Source of the DNA: Valencia hispanica
Lineage: Eukaryota > Chordata > Actinopteri > Cyprinodontiformes > Valenciidae
Assembly: GCA_963556495.2 (NCBI GenBank)
Contig: OY747707.1
Span: 29,489,371 to 29,553,370 of the forward strand
Reading direction: 5' to 3'
DNA length: 64,000 bases
The translations under genes were made by a program, and so were the position numbers. Every line of letters begins with the position of its first letter. Position 1 is the stretch's first letter. The notes below the pieces were generated by a model, which did not search any database, was not told the DNA's origin, and worked only from the letters and a program-made list of their open reading frames with translations. Below are positions 13,117 to 24,206 of this stretch, piece after piece.

Positions 13117-13330
13117 TTTAATTCAAATCAATTCAATTTAATTTAATTTAATGCAATTCAGTTCAATTCAGTTTATTTGTATAGCCGATTCACAACAGAT
13201 GTCATCTCAAGGCAGTTTACAAGAAAAGTCATTTCAATGCAATCATACAAATATTTAAATCAGTTTAAAAGTTTTCTATTTAAGGAATCCCAGCAGATTG
13301 CATTGCACTGTTTTCCCCGTGTGGATATTC
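13117..13330 (-). mobile_element. L2-type LINE 3'-end fragment, antisense
   Basis: An AATTC/AATTT-rich start leads into TTCAGTTTATTTGTATAGCC (13166) and GATGTCATCTCAAGGCAGTT, then TATTTAAGGAATCCCAGCAG. The same order occurs at the 3' end of the large LINE at 16927-17080. It is a 5'-truncated copy holding only 3' untranslated sequence. Confidence 0.85.
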
Positions 13331-13379
13331 CTTATCTGCATCTGGTAGCTGGTAGTTGAATTCAGTCAGAACAACTCTT

Positions 13380-14105
13380 GAAGATTATGATCAATGTACA
13401 CCCTGACTAACATTTGATTTAGTGCGGTTAGCAAGTTCCATAGGGACCACACACTTTTTTGTTACCATCACTTAACTTCTGGAATAATTATGGTTGAATA
13501 TTTTACCACTCTTCTTGGCAGAATTGCTAGTTTATTTAAATTGGATGATTATCTGGCACATAGAGTACTGGGCTTTTAAACATAGTTCACACATTTTTAG
13601 ATGTGTGAAGGTCAGGGACTTTTTAGAAGTTTAATCCTAACCTGGATTACCCTTTCCAAAACTTTCTGTGGTCATTGTCCTGTTGGAACACCCATTTGTG
13701 CCCATATTTTCTTTTCTTCTTTATTTTACTCACCTGGTGCAATGAACCAGTGTCACTAACAGTGAAAAACATCCTCAGCATTATGCTCTCACTGCTGTAA
13801 TTCTACACTGTTCTTAGGTTTGAAAGCTTCCCCTTGATTTCTCCAAACATGCTTTTTATTATGGCCACACAGCTCAATCTTTATCTCTGATGATGATAAA
13901 ACCTTTTCTTCAGAAGGCATTTGACCTGTCCGTGTGGATAGCTGTGAATATTCTATACCTTTTTAGGCTGTCAATTTTGAAGCAGACTTCTTTCTTGGTT
14001 GTCCACTTTCTGTCAATGTAGAAGCTTAACTTGCTTGTTTACCTTGGACAGAGAGACTTGTTCTGCAGCAGGTTCAAGTTCATGATAAGCTTGAGTTTTT
14101 CAACA
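13380..14105 (-). pseudogene. Sleeping Beauty/Tc1-like transposon relic, antisense
   Basis: The plus strand shows the reverse complement of a fish Tc1-type transposase gene. Recognisable blocks are TTACCATCACTTAACTTCTG (13462), CCACTCTTCTTGGCAGAATT (13506), GGTCATTGTCCTGTTGGAAC (13670, the complement of the QQDNDP-type region), and ATGGCCACACAGCTCAATCT (13862). Long parts are missing or scrambled, and no frame over 60 codons survives. Ends are approximate. Confidence 0.75.
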
Positions 14106-15583
14106 GGACAAGGATACCAAAGACAATAAAAGTGGATAAATAAGGTGACATTAAGCCTCTGGAAATGCTCAAACAAGCTCAACCTTCGTGAAAATGTAGG
14201 GACTCTGTTTTTTTATGACTATTTTTAATTGTTTTATTATAAAAAAGGGACTGTGTTTAAAACCAGGTTCAAGAAAGAACCCACATTAAACAAGTTCTTA
14301 TCTTTATGTTAACAATAGTGGCCAGAAACTTACAGTAGCTTACAGATCACATTTTTTCATTGCATCTTTAGAAGTCATATTTTTCTATATATTATTTGAG
14401 ACACATATTTTTATAAATATATTTTTGAGCATTTATGTACAGTTTTAGAACTTTTAGGATTAGATAAAATGCTAGATTAGTTCAGGCTTTTACACCCAAT
14501 TCTCAGTTTTAGAAACAACTGAAAAGTAATGTTTCATATGTGTTTTATATTGAAAGAACAGAAAGTCTAACGTCGAACTAACATTCATGCTGATGATGAA
14601 TGTCTGTATACCTCTGAGTAGAACTACCTTTGTTCCTCTGAAATGTTGTATCACATATTGAGTTTCTGGATCAGAGTATATCATGGATGCACTTATAAAG
14701 CTCCACAAAAGCTCAGGTATTTTCAAATATTCAGGATACCAGATGAATTATTAACAGACATTGTGAAATCTAAAATAGTGTCTTTGAATTATTCATCCGG
14801 AAGTCTTTTTAGATTTTAAAATAAAGTAGTCAGTAATTGATGTCAGTCATTTAAAAAGAAAAGCATTTTATCATAATATATTATGTTTTTAGAATTAGGA
14901 TAAAAAGGTGTTTTCATATTAGGAAGTGTTTTAACAGTCAGATTCAGAGCTTTCCAGTAGCTCTCTGCTGTCGCAAAGTGTATTCAAAAATTCTTTCCAA
15001 ACGTTCCAGAAGGGTAACAACCTACTTTACACTTACGTCTGTCGCAAATGGGTATTGTGCAATTTCAGAGCCTCAGCATCGCACATGGTGGCTTACAAGC
15101 ATTTACTTCAGACAGTAATTTTTAATTTTAACTAATGTTCCATAACAGAGAGCATCTCTCTTTCCACTACAATATTTAATTTTTCATTAAACAAATAAAT
15201 AACTTTTTGTTCCATCCCATCTGATTTTATCATAACTATCATGGTGTATTAACTTGCCGAAGTAAGAGGAAGTGTACCCAGGCTTGCCAGTTGCAGTCAC
15301 TCCAGTTTTGGCTGATCATACAGATTAAAATGCAGCTGTGCCCAACATTCATCAGGGATTAGAGATGTTCTCCTCTTTCTTTGGAGACATGATTGTGTCT
15401 ACCTCAGCTGTTTGTGTAAGGTAATAGGATGTACTGTATTCTTTTCCAGTTCTCTTGTTTAAAGCATATGTAAGTGTCTTACTGTCTAACCTTATTTGCT
15501 TTTTGAGTAATACTGCATGTAAATTTGAAGGGTCGGATTTTTTTGTTTATTTCAACAGCCATACCAATTTTCAACCAAAGAAC
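14106..15583. other. Intergenic, nothing recognised
   Basis: AT-rich sequence with no repeat family or coding similarity that I can support. Confidence 0.5.
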
Positions 15584-15679
<96 letters not shown>

Positions 15680-15680
15680 A
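15584..15680. repeat. (AT)n microsatellite
   Basis: An almost pure alternating AT tract of nearly 100 bases, interrupted once by ATGTAT at about 15661. The open frames of alternating Ile/Tyr over it on both strands are artefacts of the repeat. Confidence 0.97.
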
Positions 15681-16610
15681 ACAACCGTCAAAGCATTTCA
15701 CTGTTAAGCTGATACTTAAAAACACGTGACAAAGCTGTATCCTACATAAAGACCATGACCAATGAACCTTCTTCCTTTACCACAGATTAAAAATTATCTT
15801 ATTAAACTGGATTAGGAATTTAAGAATTACAAAAATAGCATTAAAAATATGGTTCAAATTAGTCAATTACTGACTGAAACAGGTTAAAAGAGAGATGTTT
15901 ATCTGTAGTGCTGCTTAATGTTAAAAAATGTAGGAGTTAAAAAAAATACACAGCTGAAACTACTATTTGAATTTGAGATGTCCTACTCCAATCCAAATTA
16001 CTAAAGTAATTAACAAAACGAATCCTGATCCCTGTTGTTGTACTGTCTATGATTTTCTTATCTGCACCTCCCATCAGCCATCCAGCAGTCTTTTCTGCTG
16101 CCAATTTTCAAAATTCAAATTATTTTTGTTTTACACAACTTGCAAAACGTTCTCACCGGCAGCCAATGTTATTTAGATGATCTAACAAATGTGAAGTTTC
16201 CCTATAGTCTGAGTTTTTTTTTACCCTTACAGTGAGCAGCTGCAGCTCCTTCTGTATGTTTCTGTCATGTGACATACTTTGTGTGCAGGGTTCAGACAAG
16301 GGTCCACATAGAGAACTACCTAGAGAGCAGTTGAAATTTAAACATTGTAAACATTGCAATTAATGATGTTCAAAATAAAGTTCTAAGTTTAAGATGCAGG
16401 AGAACAACTTTTTCTGTAAGTTTTGTTCACTCATAATTAACTGGACCCGAAAATATGTAACATGCTGAGTTATCTACAAGTTATTTAAAAAGAGAGTAAA
16501 CAATAACAGTAGCCCAGCTCTTCAGGAAAATACTGCATATAAAAACGTTGTCAGCAGGAAAAAGAAATGAATTTAGTGAAGACTGAAACTGAATATATGG
16601 AGTGAGATAT
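15681..16610. other. Intergenic, nothing recognised
   Basis: AT-rich unique-looking sequence. Chance frames only. Confidence 0.5.
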
Positions 16611-16682
16611 TCAATTCAATTCAATTCAATTCAATTCAATTCAATTCAATTCAAATTAATTCAATTCAATTCAATTCAATTC
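16611..16682. repeat. (AATTC)n tandem repeat at the Rex1 3' end
   Basis: About thirteen units of ATTCA/AATTC with one interruption (near 16654), ending at the junction with the Rex1 3' untranslated region. Short tandem repeats at the 3' end are typical of this LINE class, and the repeat may be its retrotransposition tail. Confidence 0.9.
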
Positions 16683-16925
16683 AAAAATACTTTATTGATC
16701 CCAGAGGGAAATTAAATGTTGATATAGCTCATATAATTAATTCTTTAAGGAGTTGTTGTAGATGATGATGGCTGTGGGAAGGAAGGATTTCCTGTAGCGG
16801 TCTGTATTGCAGCGAAACTGAAGAAGCCTCCGACTGAAGACACTGTTGTTGTATGACTGTCTCCTGAAGAGGATGCTCAGGGTTGTCCATAATTTTTTTG
16901 ATTTTATGAAGAATCCTTCTTTGCA
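16683..16925 (-). mobile_element. 3' part of a Rex1 LINE, split from its 5' part by a nested LINE
   Basis: The sequence matches the 3' end of the Rex1 copy at 3783-4040 almost base for base, from the TTTATTGATCCCAGAGGGAA end motif to the word CTTCTTTGCAT. There it stops abruptly and the L2-type LINE tail begins. The expected continuation (CATCTCCAGATGTTCCACAG) is found at about 21919 on the far side of the L2 element. So this piece and 21917-23960 were once one element. Confidence 0.88.
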
Positions 16926-16926
16926 T

Positions 16927-17632
16927 TATTCAATTCAATTCAATTCAGTTTATTTATATAGCGCCAATTCACAACAGATGTCATCTCAAGGCACTTAACA
17001 AGAAGTCATTTCAATACATTTATACAAACATTCCAATCAGTTAAAAAGTTTCCTATTTAAGGAATCCCAGCAGATTGCGTCAGTCATTGGCATGAGGTTG
17101 GGCAGACTTTCCAACCACAGCAATCCTTCAGCAATCCCTCATACTGAGCAAGCATGTAGCGACGGTGGAGAGGAAAAACTCCCCTTTAACAGGAAGAAAC
17201 CTCCAACAGAACCAGGCTCAGTAGGAGCGGCCATCTGCCACGACCGTCTGGGGGTTTGAGAAGACAGAGCAGAGACACAGAAGGAACAGAAGATATGATA
17301 TAAGAGAACTTTCTATGTTACAGAAAGTAAAAAGTTGATAACAAGACACAGTGGATGTTCAGCCACTGGGAGCACCATCCCAGTCGATGCCCCCCGTCCA
17401 ACAGGGCATTGCAGCCAAGCAGGTTACCAGACCAGGTATATCTTCTATGGAGAGAAAACACTGAGAGAAAACAAAGTTAACAGTCGAAATAACAGAATGT
17501 ACTGTAATACAACTGGAGAGTCGTAGAAGAAAAGGAAGTAGCAGAGTGAAGAAAATTGGTAAGTCTTTCCTCCAGCAGTCTAAGCCTATAGCAGTATAAC
17601 TACAGAGATAGCTCAGGATGACCTAAGCCACT
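16927..17632 (-). other. 3' untranslated region of the L2-type LINE
   Basis: Non-coding part between the ORF2 stop and the GAATT-repeat terminus. It contains the GCCAATTCACAACAGATGTC and CTCAAGGCAC words that recur in LINE tails at 13117, 7690 and 42110. Those are shorter, older copies of the same family end. Confidence 0.85.
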
Positions 17633-20600
17633 CTAACTATAAGCTTTATCAAAAAGGAAAGTTTTAAGCCTGGCCTTAAAAGTAAACAGAGTGTCTGCCT
17701 CACGGACTGAAGCTGGGAGCTGGTTCCACAGGAGAGGAGCCTGATAACTAAAAGATCTGCCTCCCATTCTACTTTTAGAAATCCTAGGAACTACAAGTAA
17801 ACCTGCAGTCTGAGAGCGAAGTGCTCTGTTGGGAACATATGAAACATTTAGATCTCTGATGTATGATGGAGCTTCATTATTAAGGGCTTTGTATGTAAGA
17901 AGAAGGATCTTAAATTTTATTCTGGATTTAACAGGGAGCCAATGAAGGGAAGCTAAAACAGGAGAAATGTGATCTCTCTTTTTAATTTTCATCAGAACTC
18001 TTGCTGCCGCATTTTGGATCAACTGAAGGCTTTTAATGGCATTTTGTGGACTTCCTGATAGTAAAGAATTACAGTAGTCCAGCCTTGAGGTAACAAATGC
18101 ATGGACTAGTTTCTCAGCATCACTCCTGGACAGGATGTTTCTAATTTTAGCAATATTCCGGAGGTGAAAAAAAGAAATCCTAGAAACCTGTTTAATATGG
18201 GATTTAAATGTCAAGTCTTGGTCAAAAATAACGCCGAGGTTCTTTACGTTATTACTGGGGGCCAATTTAATGCCATCCAGATGAAGTGATTGACTAATCA
18301 GTTTATGTTTAAGAACTTCTGGTCCAAAGACAGCAACTTCTGTCTTGTCAGAATTTAAAAGCAAAAAGTTTTGGGTCATCCATGTTTTTATGTCTTCCAG
18401 ACATGCCTGTGATCTACCTAACTGACTGGGTTCATCAGGATTAATGGATAAATATAGTTGTGTATCATCGGCATAGCTGTGGAAATTTATCCCATGCAGT
18501 CTAATGATTCTACCAATTGGGAGCATATATATGGTGAAAAGAATTGGTCCAAGCACAGAACCCTGTTGAACTCCACAAGTAACCCTTGAGAGTGAAGATG
18601 ATTTATCATTTAGATGAACAAACTGGAATCTATCAGACAAATGTGATTTAAACCAGCCTAGTGCTGTTCCTTTGATCCCTGCAACATGTTCAAGCCTTTC
18701 TAAGAGAATATTGTGATCGACTGTGTCAAAAACAGCACTGAGATCTAACAAAAACAGAACAGACACAAGTCCATTATCTGAGGCCATGAGAATATCATTA
18801 GTAACCTTCACCAGTGCTGTTTCAGTGCTATGATGAGCTCTAAAACCTGACTGAAACTCTTCAAACAGCTCGTTACTGTTTAGATGCTCACAGACTTGAT
18901 TAGCAACAATTTTCTCAAGGACTTTGGATAAGAAAGGAAGGTTAGATATAGGTCTGTAATTCACTAAGTCATCTTGATCAAGGGAAGGTTTCTTGAGTAA
19001 AGGTTTAATTACAGCTATTTTAAATTCCTGTGGTACGTATCCGTTTACTAAGGATAGATTCATCATATCCAAAATGGGGCCAGGAACCAAATGGAACACT
19101 TCTTTAAATAATTTGGTTGGGATTTAGTCCAACATACAAGTTAAAGGTTTAGATGAGGCTAATATTTTTGATAATTCCGAAAGCTCGACTGAATCAAAAC
19201 ACCCTAAGCACAAATGAGGTTCTACAGTTCTTTCCGATGTTGCCTCATTTACTGAGGAAGAAGTACTCATGTTTGAGAGGATGCCAATGATTTTATTTTT
19301 AATATAATTACTTTTATTTATGAAGAATCCCATAAAATTATTACTGCTAAGAGCTGGGGGAATAGTTGGCTCAACAGAGCTATGACTCTGTGTAAGTTTG
19401 GCAACTGTACTAAAAAGAAACCTAGGATTGTTTTTATTCGCCTCTATTAATGATGAAAAATATGCTGTTCTAGCTTGTCGAAGGGTCTTGTTATACAGCA
19501 GTAGACTGTTATTCCAGGTTAAATAGGAATCCTCTAGATGTGTAGAGCGCCATTTTCTCTCCAACTTCCTAGTATTCTGCTTTAAAGTATGCAACTCTGC
19601 GTTAAACCAAGGAGTCAGCCTCCTATGGCTAGCCACTTTCTTTTTTAAGGGGGCTAAACTGTCTAATGCCAAACACAATGAGGAAGTAACGCTATGAACC
19701 AGTTCATCAATTTCTGAAGGGTTAGATATAGAATTGCTGCCATCCACTGTGTTACTCTGAGACATTGAGGAAAGTAAGAATGGAACAGATGCTTTAAAAA
19801 TTGTTACAGCATTGTCTGATAAAGCTCTACTATAATGAAATTTTCTTTCAGATTTAAGATGGTCAGTTAAAGTAAATTCAAAAGTTATCAAGAAGTGGTC
19901 AGACAGGACCGGGTTATGTGGGTGGACTTTTATTTCCTCACACTCAATACCATATGTCAGTACAAGGTCCAAAGTGTGTTTACCCGAGTGGGTCGATCCC
20001 TGTACTTTTTGAGTAAAGCCAATTGAGTCTAAAATAGCATTAAAGGCTGCGTTTAGGCTATCACTTTCAGTATCCACATGAATATTGAAGTCCCCCACTA
20101 TAATGACCCTATCAGTATTTAATACTAAATCAGATAAAAAATGTGAGATCTGATCCAAGAATTGAGAGTAAGGGCCTGGTGGACGATACAAAACCACAAA
20201 CAAAAATGGTCTTAATGTTTTGCAACTTGGATGAGGAAAATTAAGGGTTAGATGTTCAAAAGAACTGTAGCTATCAATTGGTCTTGGACTAATTAGTAAA
20301 TCAGAACGAAAAATAGTTGCAACTCCTCCTCCTCGCCCAGTACTTCTAGGAATGTGAAAATTTAAAGGACTGAAAGGAGTTGACTCATTTATACTGACAC
20401 AATCCTCCTGCTGCAACCAGGTTTCTGTGAGACAAAGCAAATCAATGTGATTATCACAAATCAAGTCATTTACTAACAAGGTCTTTGAGGAGAGAGATCT
20501 TCTGTTTAATAAACCACATTTAATAGATTTATTTTTCTGTTCAGTCAAAGTTGTATTTATCTTTATGAGATTTCCATAATTTGCTTTTGTTGGCTTAACT

Positions 20601-20635
20601 TTTAATCCATTTAATTTTGGCCGTGGGCAAGACAC
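17633..20635 (-). pseudogene. L2 LINE ORF2: endonuclease and reverse transcriptase with one in-frame stop
   Basis: The ORF2 protein of a non-LTR retrotransposon nicks target DNA and reverse-transcribes its own RNA there. Read from 20635, the frame begins with an APE-type endonuclease: LLNRRSL, the glutamate in LTETWL, YRPPG, GDFNIH, and SDHFLI at the end of the domain. It continues to a reverse transcriptase with LLKKPSLD, NYRPISNLPF, the first catalytic aspartate in LDLSAVFDTV, the GVQQGSVLGP block and the catalytic YADD box. The C-terminal region keeps LRNIAKIRNILS and VTSRLDYCNS. Both halves (20635-19124 and the part below 19123) are in the same frame, separated only by a TAA codon at 19124-19126, where relatives usually read a sense codon (…LD-x-IPT). 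The total is about 1000 codons, near family length. It is therefore an almost intact but dead copy. The first codon of the open frame is GTG, so the true start may lie slightly downstream. Confidence 0.9.
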
Positions 20636-20728
20636 TGTTTCTACAGGGTAATGGGTGGGTAACAGTACAGAAGCAGCAGAGAGGTGGGTTAAACTAAGAC
20701 TCTGCTTCCTGGTCTGGACCCTGGGTTG

Positions 20729-21614
20729 TCAGTGTTTTGGAGGACTAATAAATTCGGCCATATTCCTAGAAAGAAGAGCTGCTCCATCCAAAGTGGGATG
20801 GATGCCATCTCTCCGGATCAGACCAGGTTTTCCCCAAAAAGTTCTCCAGTTATCAATGTAGCCCACATCGTTTGCAGGACACCACCTAGACAACCATTGA
20901 TGGAATGACAGCATGCGGCTAAACATGTCATCACTGGTCCGATCAGGCAGGGGACCAGAAAAGATTACCGAGTCGGACATTGTTCTGGCAAACTTACACA
21001 CCGAAGCAACACTCATTTTAGTGACCTCCGATTGGCGTAACCGGGTGTCATTACCGGCAGCGTGAATAACAATTTTACTGTATTTATGCTTATCTTTAGC
21101 CAGCAGTTTCAGGTAGGATTTGATGTTGCCCGTTCTGGCCCCTGGCAAACATTTGATTATGGTCAATGGTGTCTCTAATGCCACGTTTCTGACTATGGAG
21201 CTGCCAATTACCAGGTTCGGCTTCTCAGCGGGTGTGTCGCTGAGCGGGGAAAATCTGTTAGAAATGCGGACCGGGTGGTGGTGGCCCAGGGGGCTGGGTC
21301 CTAGAACTATGCTTCCTACGTACAGTCACCCAGCCGGCCTGAGGTCCCGGATGCGCGGGCTCTACCGGAGGACAGCTAAGGGGTTCTATCCTTGTTGGCT
21401 CTGCGCTGGCTAATGGGCTTCGGCTATATGCTGGTTTTTCAACAGCGCGGAGCCGTGCTTCTAATTCTGATACCCTCGCCTCCAAAGCTACAAAAATATT
21501 ACATTTATTACAGTTACCATTACCACTAAAGGAGGCAGGGAAGTAACTAAACATCTGACAGAGAAAGCAAGAGAGAAGAGAAGAGTTAGAGACAGGAGAA
21601 AGAAGAGTAGCCAT
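20729..21614 (-). pseudogene. L2 LINE ORF1: coiled coil plus SGNH esterase domain, frameshifted
   Basis: ORF1 proteins of CR1/L2-type LINEs bind the element RNA, and many carry a C-terminal lipase/esterase-like domain. The N-terminal frame (21614-21258) has a CNKC pair followed by a heptad-like stretch ALEARVSELEARLRAVEK, which I read as a coiled coil, then a proline-rich linker. The second part continues in another frame from about 21255 (…NRFSPLSDTPAEKPN…) to 20729. It has SGNH-hydrolase blocks: GSSIVR (block I, serine nucleophile), GARTGN (block II), HAAGNDTR (block III) and DGIHPT (block V, Asp and His). One frameshift at about 21255-21275 breaks the gene. The domain motifs themselves look preserved, so the inactivation is probably recent. 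Confidence 0.82.
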
Positions 21615-21895
21615 AGCCGCAATGAAGCTAAGCTAACTGAGCTAGCGAGACCTTACCACCCCAAGAAAAACTGTGTGAAACACAAGGAGTTCCCAAAACG
21701 TAAAGTACACCACAACAAAATGTGTGTTTTGGTGTGCTTGTGTGTTAAAATAACTTAGAGAGGCCTCAGCACAGAGAAAATAAGATAAATTCAAGAGAGT
21801 CTGAACACCAAACAGCTTACAGGGAGCACAACAGTGACAACAGGAAATGACGCAATACGGCTTACCCTGTCACAGCCAGGTCCTTATCATCATCA
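21615..21895 (-). other. Probable 5' untranslated region and promoter of the L2-type LINE
   Basis: The non-coding sequence upstream of ORF1 contains CpG and TAGC-rich words (GAAGCTAAGCTAACTGAGCT near 21623). LINE promoters are internal, so promoter function here is expected from the family; no specific motif was identified. Its upstream limit against Rex1 sequence is blurred by a short filler (about 21882-21916). Confidence 0.55.
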
Positions 21896-21916
21896 TCACT
21901 TGTAGAATTAGAAGAG

Positions 21917-23960
21917 TCATCTCCAGATGTTCCACAGTTGTCCCAAGAACAGAACCAGCCTTCTTTATCAGGTTGTTTAGCCTATTTAAATCCCTGGCTC
22001 TGATGCTGCTACCCCAACAGATGACGGCTGAAGAGATTAAACTCTCCACAACAGACTTGTAGAAGATCTCCAGCATCTTGCTGCAAATCTTGAAGGACCT
22101 AAGCTTCCTCAAGAAGTACAGTCTGCTCTGTCCCTTCTTGTAGATGGTTTCACTGTTGCGCCTCCAGTCCAGTCTGTTGTCAAAGTGAACTCCGAGGTAT
22201 TTATACTCCTCAACCACCTCCACTTCTTCTCCCATGATGGAAACAGTTTTTGACTTATCCCTGTTTCTTCTGAAATCTACAATCATCTCCTTTGTTTTGT
22301 TCACATTCAAGGTGAGATGATTGTTTCCACACCATGTCACAAAGCGGTCCACCAGCTCTCTGTATTCAGCTTCTTGTCCATCTCTGATACACCTGACAAT
22401 TGCAGAGTCATCTGAGTATTTCTGCAGATGACAGGTCTCAGATTTGTACTGGAAGTCTGAGGTGTACAGAGTAAAAAGGAATGGTGAGAGTATGGTCCCC
22501 TGTGGTGCTCCTGTGCTGCTGACCACCTGGTTTGACACACAATTCTTCAGTCTCACAAATTGTGGTCTGTTGGTCAGGTAGTCATTGATCCAGGCGATTG
22601 TTGAGGGCTCCACCTGTGTCTTCAGGAGTTTCTGACAAAGCAAATCAGGCTGAATTGTGTTAAATGCACTGGAGAAATCAAAGAACATGATCCTCACATT
22701 GCTGCCTGCTTTGTCAAGATGACAGTTGGTTGGTTGAAGTAGGTGGATGATGGCATCTTCAACTCCAACTCCACAGCGATAACCAAACTGCAGTGGGTCC
22801 TGATACGTTCTTGTTTGCTTACTCAGGGGTGCCAACAGGACCTTCATGATGTGGGATGTCAGGGCAACAGGTCTATAGTCATTGATGACTGATGGGTGAG
22901 TTCTTTTGGGTACTGGAACAAGGCAGAATGTCTTCCACAACACTGGAACCTTCTCCTGAGTTAGGCTAAGGTTGAAGAGGTGCTGCAGAATCCCACAGAG
23001 CTGCTCAGCACAGGCCTTCAGGACTCTGGGGCTGACACCATCTGGACCTGCAGCCTTGTTCCGGTTCAGTTTCTCCAGCTGTCTCTTCACCTGACTTTTG
23101 GAGACAGACAAGTGGGAGGGGAGGCAAAGGGGGTAGCAGCATTTCCTGACTTGGTTGAAGTCAAACTTGTGGAATTAGAAGAGTCCATGGCTGAGGTGAA
23201 GGATAAAACATCCGAGGTGTAACAGGAAAGCTGTTGATCAGAGGAGAGTGGGATGTCTGTTTGGCTGGGAACAGGAGAGGGGGATGCTGAGCAAGTTCCT
23301 GAACTGAACCTGTTGAAGAATATGTTCAGTTCATTGGGTCTGTCCAGACTTCCATCTATCCAATGCTTCCTGTCCTTAAAACCTGTGATCTTTCTCATTC
23401 CTGACCAGACATCTCTGATATTGTTCCTCTGTAGTTTGTTCTCCAGCTTCTTCCCGTATGCCTCCTTGCTGTCTCTGATCTTGACCTTAAATTGCTTCTG
23501 TATACTCCTCAGTAATTCCCTGTCTCCCTCCCTGAAGGCTCTTTTTTTCTTGTTTAGCAGTTCCTTCAGGTCACTGGTGATCCAGGGTTTGTTATTAGGG
23601 AAGCATCTCACTGTTCTGGTGGGGATGATGTTGTCCACACAGAAGTTTATATAGTCAGTCACACACTCAGTCATGGCATTGGTGTCCTCTCCATGTGCTT
23701 GGCAAAGAGTCATCCAGTCTGTGGTTGCAAAACAACCCTGCAGGGCTTCTTCAGCTTCCTGTGACAATTTTATCACAGTTCGTTTTGTCACAGGTTGCCT
23801 CTGAACAAGTGGTTTATATTCTGAACAGAGAAAAACAAGATTGTGATCTGATTGTCGCAGAGGAGGTCTTGGTTTGGACATGTATGCCTCCTTTACATTT
23901 GCATAAAACAAATTCAAGGTCCTGTTTTCTCTTGTAGAGCAGCTGACAAACTGTTGTAGA
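21917..23960 (-). pseudogene. 5' part of a Rex1 LINE: endonuclease end plus reverse transcriptase
   Basis: The minus strand encodes the C-terminal part of the endonuclease domain (QQFVSCSTRENRTLNLFYAN, then RQSDHNLVFL with the catalytic SDH), a linker with NKPWITSDLKELLNKKKRAF, and the reverse transcriptase. The latter has NRNKAAGPDGVSPRVLK, NDYRPVALTSHIMKV, the first catalytic aspartate in FFDFSSAFNTIQ, STGAPQGTILSP, the catalytic box YSDD, and the KYLGVHFDNRLDW and QSRLYFLRKLRSF motifs typical of Rex1. A frameshift at about 23090-23115 separates the two open frames (to 23087 and from 23111). The 5' end of the element is missing beyond about 23960, and its 3' end lies at 16683-16925 on the far side of the inserted L2. 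The family assignment rests on the FSSAFNT and QSRLYFLRKLR motifs. Confidence 0.88.
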
Positions 23961-24165
23961 TATATCTTTAGAAACAGGAAAAAGGATAATGATGTCAAGA
24001 AAAACATTAATTCATTTTTAAATACCTTACTGATACTGAACGCAGCTAACTTTGAGTATTCTTTCCACAGTACCATCTTTCACAGTGAAGAGTGTTGCTG
24101 TTATCACAATCTGATAATGCTTAGGAGTGGTGCGTTCCGCTACCAGTTGGATCCAATTGATAAAG
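23961..24165. other. Flank of the LINE cluster, nothing recognised
   Basis: AT-rich sequence. The minus-strand frame that runs into the Rex1 endonuclease starts here, but its first 40 residues are hydrophobic and unlike any LINE protein, so I treat it as chance read-through. Confidence 0.4.
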
Positions 24166-24167
24166 TC

Positions 24168-24206
24168 GCACTTATCCGATTACTCTGTGAGTAATCGGAT
24201 AAGTGC
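24168..24206. repeat. Perfect 18-bp inverted repeat with 3-base loop
   Basis: The left arm GCACTTATCCGATTACTC (24168-24185) and right arm GAGTAATCGGATAAGTGC (24189-24206) are exact reverse complements around TGT. It may be the subterminal palindrome of an unrecognised DNA transposon or a small structured RNA element. Nothing else nearby settles this. Confidence 0.9.

Larger units (their letters stand above)
16927..21895 (-). mobile_element. Nearly full-length L2-type LINE retrotransposon
   Basis: A minus-strand element of about 5 kb has, in transcription order: a 5' untranslated region (about 21895-21615), ORF1 with coiled coil and SGNH esterase (21614-20729), ORF2 with endonuclease and reverse transcriptase (20635-17633), and a long 3' untranslated region ending in GAATTGAATTGAAT repeats at 16927. 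This order is that of CR1/L2-superfamily LINEs of fish. The damage seen is slight (one frameshift in ORF1, one stop in ORF2), which implies recent activity. The exact 5' end is uncertain because the junction carries extra bases. Confidence 0.88.

Noticed and set aside
15455..15712. Frames encoding alternating Ile/Tyr on both strands
   Set aside because: They are artefacts of the (AT)n tract. The same applies to the frame at 30519-30707.
23087..24076. First 40 residues of the minus-strand frame upstream of the Rex1 endonuclease as part of the LINE protein
   Set aside because: The sequence is hydrophobic and unrelated to endonuclease; similarity begins only at about 23960, so this is read-through into flanking DNA.
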